Shown piece after piece: positions 53,781 to 64,000 of a DNA stretch of 64,000 nt (within the stretch, counting starts at the first letter, position 1; every line of letters starts with the position of its first letter). Made by a program: the position numbers and the translations under genes. The stretch is from positions 1,672,082,800 through 1,672,146,799 of the forward strand of contig CM066031.1 of assembly GCA_033557465.1 (NCBI GenBank), read 5' to 3'. The notes under the pieces are model-generated. The model was not told where the DNA came from, ran no database searches, and saw only the letters and a list, made by a program, of their open reading frames with translations. Source of the DNA: Ichthyophis bannanicus. Its lineage: Eukaryota; Chordata; Amphibia; Gymnophiona; Ichthyophiidae.

Positions 53781-55252
53781 AGGCTCATGTTACAGCCTTG
53801 TTCTTTGAAGGCATTGAGCATCCTGGCAACAATATCCTTATAGTTCTCATCCCGCCTGTTCCCCAAGAATTTGAGAACAACATCCTTGAAGGAATCCCAG
53901 GCTTCTTTTTCCTTCTCAGACATCGTTTCAGCGAATGCTCCATCTGAAATGAGTTTCCTTATATCAGGGCCAACAAACACTCCTTCCTTTAGCTTTGCTT
54001 CAGAAAGTCGGGGGAACTTTGAGCAAAGGTACCGAAAGCACTCACCATCTTTTGGAAGGGACTTGATGAATTGCTTAATGAGACCCAACTTAATGTGGAG
54101 AGGTGGTAATAGAATTTTATCACGAGGTACCAAGCTCTCATGAAGAACATTTTTCTCACCGGGTCTCAAATACTCCCGAATTGGCCAGTCTTTTTTCCCC
54201 CAGTGTAGGTCGCGGGCCCGGCTATCCCACAAGCAAAGGAAGCAGGGATATTTGGTGAAACCGGATTGCTGCCCTAATAGCATGGATAGAATTTTAAAGT
54301 CTCCACAAATCATCCACTTATGCTCATCATAACGAATCTTCTGAAGAATCAGGGCCAAATTCTCGTATTTTTCTTGGAGAATAACAGAGTGAGCAATAGG
54401 AACTGAAGCGAATGTGTTGCCATTATGAAGAAGAACACCTTTTATGCTGTCTTTTGACGAATCAATGAACAGCCGCCATTCAGCAGGATCATACTTGAGT
54501 TTAAACTTTTCCATCACTCCGTATATATCGTTGCAAAATACCAAATCTTCCTCTTTGCTGAAATACTTCAAAAATTGTGTCTCGCGGTTGCGGTACCAAT
54601 AAAAAGTTGTTCCTGGTGACAATAGATTTTTCTGTTTAAGCCGAGAACCTAGCAGTTGGGCAGCATCTTTTGGGAGTCCTAAATCCCGGACTAAATCATT
54701 CAATTCAGCTTGAGAGAAAAGTTCAGGTTTCGGATCTGGTTCAGTTTCAAACTCGGAAGTACTGGACTCATCGGGAAAAGCCATCTGATGAATCTCATCA
54801 TGATCAGAACCGTCCACACAAATATGATCCAAAGATTTTGGTGGTTCAGGCACAGGTACTTCGTTGCTATGAGGCATAGGCCTAATTGCTGAGGGAAGGT
54901 TGGGGTAACTTATTACGTTCTTATTTTTTAAGTTGTATCCCTTCACAATGCAAGAGCAAAAATAGCAGTCACTGCTGTGGTCTCTTTGTTCACGCCACAT
55001 CATAGGTATTCCGAAACGAAATGCTTGTTTTTTACCTTTCATCCATAAGCGTAGATCTTCCTCACATGTCTTGCACACTTTGTGAGGAGCCCACGGTTTG
55101 TCTTGATCGCCTAACTTCAAACCGAAATAGGCGAAATATACTTTTTTAAAAAATGCAGAAATGTTCTTCTGCCGCTTTTTCACGGTATATTCCCCACAAA
55201 TAAAACAAAAACTGTCCGGAGAGTTGACGCAACCTCTGGCTCTGTGAGCCAT
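53781..55252 (-). pseudogene. Transposase, N-terminal 490 residues
   Basis: I start at MAHRARGCVNSP (55250-55252) because a Cys cluster follows directly: CFICGEY, VCKTCEEDL and CYFCSC, probably a zinc-binding domain. An acidic middle holds PDESSTSEFETEPDPKPE. Next come FLKYFSKEEDLVFC, DPAEWRLFIDSSKDSIKGVL, ENLALILQKIRYDEHKWMIC, KYPCFLCLWDSRARDLHW and LPPLHIKLGLIKQFIK. Candidate acidic catalytic residues are in FIDSS and GDFK. No stop or shift occurs. It ends abruptly at SLK where DIRS D is inserted; the rest is at 47741-47993. Confidence 0.75.
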
Positions 55253-55756
55253 CACAAATACACAGCACTGCAAACTACAACTGTAGTGAACCACTTCGGA
55301 ATAAAGCTGGATTACGACTGAGCAAACAAAAGGTAATAATGAACTTGCAAGAAACTGAAATTTGACAGGAACGTTTATGTCGCAACCACCGTGTTTGAGC
55401 GAGCGAAAGAGGCGAGGCGAACAGGAAAGAACATGCGCCAGCGCAAGTACTGGATTTAGCCCCCCGCCTCCCAATTGTCCTGTTAATGTATAAAATGAAT
55501 ACAAAACACTCTAAAATATCATGAGGGAGTGTTTCTAGTTAGTTAAACATTACAGCCTCTATTTTGGGCCAAGAAAATAAACTGCAGTCGGCTAAAAAGA
55601 AATTATGTGAACATTCCTTATATGGGTAAGAAATCTAATTTTGCAAGAAAACGTGACGTGATGGAACATTTTGGCTATTTTTCCTGGATTCAGCACCCCA
55701 AAATCTATAGGAATCAGTTGCAAAACTGGAGGCAGTTTTTTGGTAGTGTACCTGTG

Positions 55757-58700
55757 TAACCCATAGTCATCCAAAACAAAGACCATATATAAGTCAATGT
55801 AACCTTTCTCTGTGATGTAACCTCACAAAGCCTCCATTACCCACAGTCTGCCTCTCGAGGTAAGAAGAAAATAGCATATGCAGAGAGCTAATCAAATGTG
55901 TAAGGTCACCCATAGACAAGGAGTTCCAGAGGTGAATCAAGCATACACAAATTACATCTGTGTTGTTTGGGAAAGCACATAGTGCCATTTTCCTGGAACG
56001 TTCAAAAATAACATAGACTGCATTGCACACAGACAAGCCCACCAACATGTCCCCTGTCAGTAACCCCACCAAACCATCACCAAATCGCATCCGTTGTGAG
56101 CAAATACATCCCAGTCTGATTGAGGGCCTATGTGTCATTAGTCTGTGATGGTCCCCATTATCATAGGTGGCTAACGTGACATAGGTGTTGTATGTAACCA
56201 TACAATGATGAGTATGACACATGCATATTAATGAGCATATGGATAAAAAAAGGACTAAAACCTTAACCACTTTGTGCACTGCACTGCAAAAGACAATACA
56301 CAGGAGGAACCTCTACAAAATCTGCCCATGTAGAGACAATATCATACACACTGTATCCTGACCCCAATACCTGGATTCAAACATCACCATACACAACCTA
56401 GCAAACCACAACACTGACAATATCACACCAAGACATTAAGGAACGTACTGGGGAATGGTAGCAATTGTCAATGTCAAGTATGAGTGACAGAATCAAATTA
56501 CCTCAATTGCCTTTCAAAAGACAACCATACAACATCATAAATCCAGCTACCAAAATTCACTTACATTAAGACAAACATTACAACTCGAGACAAACAAGGC
56601 AACCATGGAATGAAAGGCAACAGTGTAGAAGTTAACATGTGAATGAGATCTGAGGTAGCAATAATCAAATCTATGATCAATCACTACAGTGACACATACA
56701 TTGTCCCTTGCACAAGACACAGTAAACCACATAATGTTTGAAGTTATGTAAAACCTCCATATGTCTTTCAAAATATTAAAAAAAGGTCTATTCTGACATA
56801 TTTTGCATGCTTTTTCAAGTTGCAATTGATCCAGCCACATTCAGCAGGACTCTGCATGAGTTGTGCTCACTCACCATCGTCACATGTCTAGTTGGTCAGA
56901 CCGCTCCAATATATTGTTCTGTCCATCAGAACATTTACCAGCTGCCTGAACATACCCATCATTTCCCTGTTGTTTGTCCCGCACTTCCCTCACAGTTGCT
57001 CAAGTGCTCATCATGGCCTCCTCAAACCACACATAACCTTACAAGAACAGGTATATGGTAGATGTATCACCCCTCCCACACAAAACATATATACCTCTCT
57101 GCCTTAAAGTGTCAGAGCACCATCACATTCTGTTCATTCGCCAGCATCGACTGCCTTGCAGTTCCTGACTCACCCAGCATCCAATTCAGTGCAGTCCTTG
57201 CAACAGGCAATTTCCTAAAAGACCTCAGTCATCCATTAACAGTTTGAAAACCCCTCATCGGCCACTAGTTAAGCAAACGTCCCCATCAGACCATACATAG
57301 TCCTGTCCTACAACAAAACCCCATCCCATGTCAAACCTACGTCAACATCACACACGGTGACGTAAGCATAAGGACATCCATGATGCTACAAACAGTGCAA
57401 TCAACTCAAGCATCGTATTGTAACCCCAAAAGCCACACCAGACAATGTAAGACACAACATCCCCCAAACATCTCATGTGCAGGCCTATCTCTGAAACTCC
57501 CAAATCCCTACAGCAGACATGGGCCTGCATTCCACAGCTCATGAGTGCTCCAAACTCCCCATAGACCATTAAGGGTGCTAGCACCACACAAATGCCATCT
57601 TACGCTGTAAACCCTCAATAGAAACACATATTGTGTTGTAACCCAACACAAGCAACACCCCTACGCATGTCACGCCCTCACCTCCACACCCCCATTGGCT
57701 CTGTGATGAATTGCCAATATGCACTGTTTATTTGCCATGTTGCTGCACCAGTAGCAGATTGGTGCGTTGTGGGGGGGGGGGGGGGGGAAACAGGCCCTCA
57801 CTCCGCTAAGTCCCTCTGGAGGGCCATAAGGTTTGCAGACAGAAACATAGTTTGCATTGCGTCTCATCTAAGACAATGTTTGTATGGATACCCTATCCAT
57901 CGCACCCTTGTGTCTAACAGAGCCTAGACAAATCTTCAAATGCGCTCATGTGTCCTAAACAGACACGGAAGGGAGACACTCTCCATCTACAAATCATCTA
58001 AGTCATTGCTGAGGTAATAACAGAACAGTGGGAGACCTGCAGGACAAACCATTCTGTCATTGGGGCCACGTCAGCGGGGTGAGGTGGGTAGGCAAATCAT
58101 CTGTGGGAGTTGGGAAAAACAAATGTCCCATGCGTGGGGACCCCTGGAATGGCGGTCCATGTGCAAATAGATAAGTGATCAGTGGATGGCTTAGCCCTGT
58201 TTGGAACTCACACACATAAACACATATGTCTGAGAAATGCCTATGTTGTAATGTAAAAGACTAGACAACCACCAGCTACCACCCCTCATGCCTACTGACA
58301 TCCGAAACAGACCCTGCCAACTCAGGCTTTCACTGCCCTTCAACAGTTAGTACCACTAGCTGTGTTTTTCCCATCATACACCGTCATTGTTTCCCTTGGT
58401 ATGGTCCACCTATGGTGGGTCCCTCTGTGACTCTGGCAGCTTTGTCCAAACCCTCCATATTTGTCTCATTGCCTAATATATGATCTCCACAAACCGTCCT
58501 CTGTGTTACACAAGGTTTGTTGAAACCCTCAGGTCTCACATATGTGCAGCAGCACTGCACGTGTGCACGTCAGCTGTCATATCCCTGTCCTTACATTGCA
58601 TCCCACAGATTCCCAAAACTATCTCCTGTAACCATGAACAATTGTGTTAATCACTCCAGCTGTGGTCTCACTGTTGCTGGCGTTTTCTATACCTTCCACT

Positions 58701-59061
58701 GTCCCTCCCTAATGCTGCTCAGCACAGTTATTTGTGTGTGGTGCATGCTGCACCTCCCCTACACAATGGAAAGGTGATAGTTATCATTGCCCAATCCTGT
58801 TGTGACGTCTGTAGTATTTGGGTGTGTCTGCACATCCTGTAGATTGTGGTGTTGGCCTCCCACATCTAGGTCCTGTAAAGTGTCGTTTAGGGTTTGAAGA
58901 CCTCTAACACTGTGTTAATTATGTATGTTAACTCTATCCATGTTAAAATTGGACTCTGCCCTATCACATATTCAATAGTGTTGGATGTGCATGACATGTA
59001 TGTGTATTACGGTGTATTAGTGGAGAGGTATCTCATAGACCACCCTGTATCCCATGTACAG
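55757..59061. other. Intron of the companion gene, second part
   Basis: CA/TG-rich sequence without a recognisable exon. It has a 17-base poly-G run at 57771-57787. The acceptor 'cccatgtacag' ends it at 59061. Confidence 0.45.
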
Positions 59062-59324
59062 GCATCCTACGCGTTCTGGACAGGAAACGCATTGCAGTGC
59101 AGCAGAACACGAGGGAGGTGTGTGCTGAGCTGCGCCAATCACGTGAGGAGGTACGAGCCATGCCCCTCACTCGGATATGTGAAGCCCTTGAGGGCATGCT
59201 TGATGTGATGCGCCGAGCTGCACCTGCACCACCACCACCACCACCACCGGTTCCTGAGGTGGCCATTGACCCACGAGGGGGGAGGGGCCAATGTGGCAGG
59301 CGTGGCCGACCACGTCGTCGTTAA
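59062..59324 (+). CDS. Harbinger companion protein, last exon
   Basis: It completes the codon split at 46792 (Gly) and reads ILRVLDRKRIAVQQNTREVC, AELRQSREEVRAMPLTRICE, ALEGMLDVMRRAAPAPPPPP, then a Pro run, VPEVAIDPRGG and a basic GRRGRPRRR tail ending at 59324. A C-terminal helical (probably coiled-coil) segment after an acidic region is usual for Myb-like proteins of Harbinger elements; the basic end may be a nuclear signal. The exact phase match to the exon 12.3 kb upstream is the main evidence that they belong together. Confidence 0.65.
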
Positions 59325-60283
59325 ACTATGATGTTATCCTCAGTTTTGTTAAAAATTGTCTAAGCCTGTCTCTGTTGCAATGATCATTTGCAGCATCTAT
59401 GTATATAGTTCACCTTGTTTTGGAGATGTTTGTATGTGTTATATTTGAAAAGCTCAGAGATGAAACTCCTATGTTCATAGTGTGTCCTTTACACGGCTGT
59501 GATGGAAATCACACACTTATTATTGACATGTTAGTATAACTACATTAATATGACTTAAAACCTGTGACAATAAACAGCTGGCATTAACTACATACACTGT
59601 GTGTATCCACTGACTGTCCATGTGGTCCCGTGTGTATCTATGAAATGGCGGTGGGGGGGGCCCAGACTACATTACTTGCAACCCAGTCCCGTGCTGCAGC
59701 TACCTTGCCACAGGCAGCTACTATGTTTATGATGCTTACATATGCAAGGTGTCCTGTGCACATTGTGTCATCACAGTCTGTGAGCTGCACTGGCACAGTG
59801 TGCACACACATCCATTCAAAACAGGGGAACTATGTTGTACATTGCCTGTGTCGTTGCCATACGCATCAATGTGTCCAACCCCTCATACACGACTAATTGG
59901 TGGCATATGTGTAACCCTTGCCGTGCCTAGTTTAATGATCACATGCCGTCCACCCCACCATGGTGATGCATGTGACAGTGGCAGAAATGCGTAACATTAA
60001 TCTTTTCGTTGGTCATATATGTTTAAATATGTGGTTCATCTATTCCCTAACGTGTGACTTGTGTGACTCTGGGACAGGTGCTACGGTGCAACATATGACG
60101 CAAGAACCTCTTATCAGACACCTACACACATGGTCAACCACCCAAACGTACTGTGGAGCCAGTTGAGTTATCACCAGCATGTTTACTCTTCAAAACCATA
60201 TCTGTCTGCACAAAAATCACATGCTGCCATCCACAGTCTTATGCTGAGTGAGGCACACAAGCATTACAAGGTGTGTTTCACAA
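59325..60283. other. 3' flank of the companion gene, no gene seen
   Basis: A/T- and TG-rich with an AATAAA at about 59569. I find no further coding exon and no Harbinger right terminus before the L1 tail at 60284. Confidence 0.4.
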
Positions 60284-60465
60284 ATTTTTTTTTTTTTTCA
60301 AAACTCTGTTTATTAAATACTGCAAGGTACCAATAACAAACAGCAAACAACATGTACCGTTCTCAGTTGCACAAAAATAAAACGCATCCCAGGTAGGGCT
60401 GTATCTTGTCCACCACCCGGGAACCTAACATAGACAGAACACACATCGCACCGAAATCAACCTAT

Positions 60466-60503
60466 TCAAACCACCCCCCTCCCCCCCACCCCCCCCCCTC
60501 CGC
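60466..60503 (-). repeat. G-rich polypurine tract in L1 3' UTR
   Basis: The minus strand reads several G runs of 6 to 10 separated by single A or T. This could fold as a G-quadruplex. It lies between the ORF2 stop (60573) and the poly(A) tail. Confidence 0.8.
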
Positions 60504-60572
60504 GGGAAGCACAGCAACACCAGCAGCTCAAACTACATACGTCGTGTGGGGGAACGCTGGTTCCCAACCTCC

Positions 60573-63500
60573 CTATCCCAGCTTAAGTATTTCACTACGC
60601 GCCCTAGGGCCCAGGCGCTGGATATAAGGCATCCAGATCAGTAAAAAGGTGGTCCAGGCCCGGGGGTGCCGCAATGCCACTCTCCGCTCTAAAAGCAGGA
60701 GTTGATGCAAGCTGTTCCGCCATTCACAGAAAGTGGGGGCCGCAGATTCTCTCCAATGACTAAGAATGGGGCCCTTACCTACCAGACAGGCTTTTCGCAC
60801 CAGCACCCTGTCCCATCTACCTTTCGGGTGGAGCGGTCCCAGCTGATCCAGCACTACCATAATCCCTGACCAACACAACTGCTGACCCAACAACCCGCTC
60901 ATATAGGTTTCAATGGAGCACCAATACCTCCGAATAGAGGGGCAACCCCACCACATATGACCCAGGTCAGCCAAGGCACACGGGCACTTGGGGCATCCGC
61001 CATGAAGAGCAAGATGGCTCCGAAAGGCCCGCCGCGGGGAAAAGTGGACCCGGAGTATACACTTAAATTGGACCTCGCGCCAGCGAACCCCAACCACGAG
61101 CTGTGCAATCCTACCCAAGGCCAGCCGGACAGATCCGGGAGCAACCTCTCTACCCAACTCACCCGCCCAAAGGCTTTCCACCCTCGAGTAGTCTGGGGGC
61201 AAATCCAGCCGATCCAAACGCTTCTTCAAATCAGCAATCGTCGGCGGCGAGTCCGCCCCCAACGCAAAAAACTCCAGAATACGGCTCGAGTGCTCCACTG
61301 TAAGCTCTTGCCGTGGCAAGGAGCCAATGTAGTGAGAAATCTGTGCATACGCAAACGTCAAAGACCCCGCAGGCCACCCATAGTCCTTACATAATACTCC
61401 CAACGCCTTGCAGCAGCCAGCAGTGTCCACCACCTGCCCCAACCGGCGGACTCCCGCACGCCACCACCTGCGAAAGGGGGCCGTGTCCGATCCGGGCAAG
61501 AAACAAGCATTGCCTTGTATAGGCAGCCAGCAGGAGGCCCCAGCATCACTGCCCCAACACTTATTCAACTGCTGCCAAGTTCGGCGGGATGTTTGCAGTA
61601 GCAAACTGTTCAGGAGGCGAGGCGGCAAGACCGCACACGGCAAGTGCAAGACCGCTTCCAAAGAATGGGGCGCCGCGAAGGCCGCCTCGAGACCCCGCGG
61701 GGTATAAGTCTCTGTGTCCCCCAACCAATCACTTAAATGGCGGGCCTGACATGCCAGCGCATATTTCCATAGGTCAGGAACCCCCACTCCACCGGACCGC
61801 CAACCCCCCCGCAAACGCGCCATCGGAATGCGGGCCTTATAGCCTTTCCAAAGGAATCCCCGAATCTCCCGCTCTAGGCGCGCCAGATCGCGCTTCAACA
61901 GCCACACCGGTAACGTCTGCAACCAATAAAGCACACGAGGAAAAAACCACCATTCCTAATGCGGCCACCCTACCAAACAAAGACAACGGGAGGGGGGCCC
62001 AGGCACGCAGCTGCAGTCGAACCTTAGCTAAGATGCGTTCGAAATTAGTCGGGTATAACAATGACAGTTTTCGGGTTAACACGATACCTAAGTAGATAAT
62101 CGAGTCTTCTGCCCAGCGAAGCGGAAAAGGCCCCGACCAGCACTCCCGCAACGTCCCCCCTACATCTAAGGCTTCCGACTTGGCCATATTTATACGCAAC
62201 CCCGCGAATTGACCATACAGCGAGAGCTCCTCAAGTAAGCACGGAAGGGACTGCTGGGGAGAAGAGAGGTGGACCAGGAGATCATCAGCGAAGGCAGCCA
62301 CCTTGAAGCCATGGGAGCCGATACGAATCCCACCAATAGTGGGAGAAGCCTCAATCTTCCGTATCAGCGGGTCCAAAGATAACACAAAGAGCAAGGGAGA
62401 GAGCGGACAGCCCTGCCGCGTACCGCGTTCCAACCGAAAGGACTCCGAACATACCCCATTATATAGGACCCCCGCTGTGGGGTCAGCATAAAGCAGGTCC
62501 ACCATCCGGCAAAAGGGGGCCCCAAGCCCATATTGAGGCAAAAGAAACTTCAGGTATTCCCAAGGGACCTGGTCGAAGGCCTTCTCAGCATCGAAACTAA
62601 TGACCAGAGACTGGAGATCGTGTTCCCGGGTCCATTCTAAAGATGCAAGCAGCTTTCGGAGATTCCGTACGGCATAACGCCCTTTAACGAACCCGACCTG
62701 GGATTCATGTATCAAGTCCCCTAACACTAACGCCAACCGATCAGCCAACACCTTCGCTAGAATTTTCAGATCGAAGTTCAATAAGGAAATAGGCCGGTAC
62801 GAAGCTGCGTGGGTATGGTCCTTCCCGGGTTTGGGGATTAAAGAAATATGCGCGTGGTTAGTGCCCCATGTAAAATGCCCCTGAGCTATCCGCCTGTGGT
62901 ATACCGCCACTAAGGTTGGGGGTGTGCATTCACTCAATAGCTTGTAAAACTCAGCTCCGAAGCCATCCGGCCCTGGGGCCTTACAGCAAGCGGCTTGTTG
63001 GATAACACGCTGTACTTCATCCACAGATACCGGCTCGTCAAGACAGGTCTTCTGCGCTACGGACAGCTGTGGCAAGGACAACTCCCGCAAGTATTGCTGC
63101 ATAGCCTCCGGGGCCCCCCCCTCCGGGCGTATAATTTCTGGAAAAAGGTACGGAACACTCGGGCGATGCCTTCGTTATCCCTATGTAGGGTTCCCTGGTC
63201 ATCTCGCAACGCCGCCACTAATCGGTAGCCCCGGTGTCCCCGCAAGCAACGCGCCAAAAGTTTCCCGGGTCTATCACCAAAGCGAAAGAGCTGGTAGCGG
63301 TAATACATATGCGATTTCTTGGCTCGTTGGTGGAGGAGCTCATTAAGGGACACCTGCAACTCCCAAAGTTGCCGCCGGTTCACTACACTAGGAGCGCCCG
63401 CACATCGCCGCCGAGCCCGCACCACTTGTTTCTCTAAGTGGACAATTTGCCGCGCCATTAACCGCCGTTTCCTAGCCACGTACGCAATGATATCCCCCCT

Positions 63501-63992
63501 TAACACAACTTTAGCCGTCTCCCAGAACAACTCCGGGTCAGCCTGATGCTGCGCATTATGCCGGGTAAAGTCTTGCCAGCACTCAACAAGGTAGGGCCGG
63601 AATTCTGCATCCTGGTATAAGCCCAAGGGAAACCGCCAAACCCTAGTCGACACGGCTGGGCCCCCCACACCAAGTTCAATCCAAACCGGAGCATGGTCGG
63701 ACACCACCGATGGGCCAATGCACGCATCTTCCACCTGTGCGAATAGCCGCTCTGACACTAAAACATAATCCAAACGAGCACTGGTACCATGCGCTCTCGA
63801 TTGATGGGTAAAATCCCGGTCCGCAGGGTGAAGCAACCGCCACGGGTCCACCAGGCCCAATCGTCGACAGAAACCGCGTAATACCTGCATTGTCTGGACA
63901 CGCGAGTACACCCCTCCCCCACCCGATACATCGAGTTCGGCATCCAAGACCCCATTTAAGTCTCCAGCAAGAATTAGGGGGACATCTGACAT
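60573..63992 (-). pseudogene. L1/Tx1 ORF2, two homopolymer frameshifts
   Basis: Frame 1 (63992-63118): endonuclease C-terminal half (LILAGDLNGVLD, RLDYVLVSERLF, SDHAPVWIEL) and linker. Frame 2 (63117 to about 61940): RT with GFGAEFYKLL, LIPKPGKDHTHAASYRPISL, DAEKAFDQVPWEYL, GTRQGCPLSPLLFVLSLDPL and the catalytic FADDLLVHL. Frame 3 (to 60573): C-terminal domain with the Cys/His-rich GGCPKCPCALADLGHMWWGC. The shifts fall in a G run near 63110 and a T run near 61943. The part before 63992 is outside the window. The order and spacing are those of an L1-clade ORF2. Confidence 0.87.
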
Positions 63993-64000
63993 TTGTTCTA

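Larger units (their letters stand above)
47137..55756 (-). mobile_element. CACAG-ended DNA transposon (CACTA/Chapaev-like candidate)
   Basis: Both ends start CACAGGTACACTA and continue as about 100-bp imperfect inverted repeats ('aactgcctc', 'ttttggggtgctgaatcca', 'ttgctccatc'-like). It is flanked by TAA on both sides (47134-47136, 55757-55759). Without DIRS D it is about 2.8 kb with a single intronless minus-strand transposase. CACAG/CACTA-type ends and a 3-bp duplication suggest the CACTA-Mirage-Chapaev group; the family is not proven. Confidence 0.75.
37502..60283 (+). mobile_element. Large Harbinger-type region, copy 2
   Basis: It starts with GGGGTATGTTTACTAA at 37502, as at 10604 and 29772. 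It includes an array of tRNA-like modules, a HARBI1-like exon (minus strand) and a two-exon companion gene (plus strand). Both proteins are needed by Harbinger elements: the nuclease and a Myb/DNA-binding partner. The right terminus is not seen; an L1/Tx1 element begins at 60284. Whether all 22.8 kb is one element is inference. Confidence 0.5.
60284..64000 (-). mobile_element. L1/Tx1-type LINE, continues past the window
   Basis: The poly(A) tail is seen as a T run at 60285-60298. A G-rich tract lies in the 3' UTR, with ORF2 upstream on the minus strand. ORF1 and the 5' end would lie beyond 64000. Confidence 0.88.

Noticed and set aside
57771..57787. 17-base poly-G run as a regulatory quadruplex
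   Set aside because: A simple homopolymer in intron sequence, with no positional support; similar poly-C runs occur at 39520, 45112 and 45839.

Overview
This is a transposon-dense stretch of a large vertebrate nuclear genome. There are no bacterial genes, operons, rRNA genes or functional tRNA genes. DIRS tyrosine-recombinase retrotransposons, CR1 LINEs with the 'genomic neighbourhood' 3' end, Penelope-like elements, Harbinger elements and a Tx1/L1-type LINE occur together. This mixture suggests a tetrapod, most likely an amphibian; a caecilian is my best guess, but that is inference from element types only.

Layout. 1-1166: SINE and Penelope scraps, including one complete tRNA-headed SINE. 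1167-3180: a CR1 scrap and the 5' half of an old DIRS element (A). 3181-9972: two large CR1 copies separated by about 1 kb of unclear sequence. 10030-10603: a 113-bp minisatellite. 10604-14735: a Harbinger-type element carrying tRNA-like modules and a 74-bp palindrome, interrupted by an ORF1-only L1 derivative with 11-bp target duplications and three 5' monomers. 14737-25388: an old DIRS element (B), interrupted by an L2-like LINE and by a younger DIRS element (C), which itself carries another LINE. 25389-27345: an internally deleted CR1. 27346-29771: the least repetitive part, with a candidate last exon of a host gene at 28319-28447 and palindromic MITEs. 30119-33645: a fourth CR1. 33646-37500: a Penelope-like element with an inverted 5' piece. 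37502-60283: a very large Harbinger-type region with a HARBI1-like exon and a two-exon companion gene. The companion gene's intron holds an 8.6-kb CACAG-ended DNA transposon, whose transposase is split by a nearly intact DIRS element (D). 60284-64000: an L1/Tx1 LINE running off the window.

The elements act as parasites of one another rather than as a shared pathway. Nesting gives a relative age order: Harbinger > CACAG transposon > DIRS D, and DIRS B > DIRS C > LINE. DIRS C and D are the most informative. Each has inverted terminal repeats, an internal complementary region (ICR) matching both ends, and gag, RT-RNase H-methylase-like and tyrosine recombinase frames. DIRS C sits exactly inside the ICR of DIRS B. 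DIRS D sits in a transposase ORF that reads through in frame once the insert is ignored. All family calls come from recognising motifs by eye; no database search was possible.
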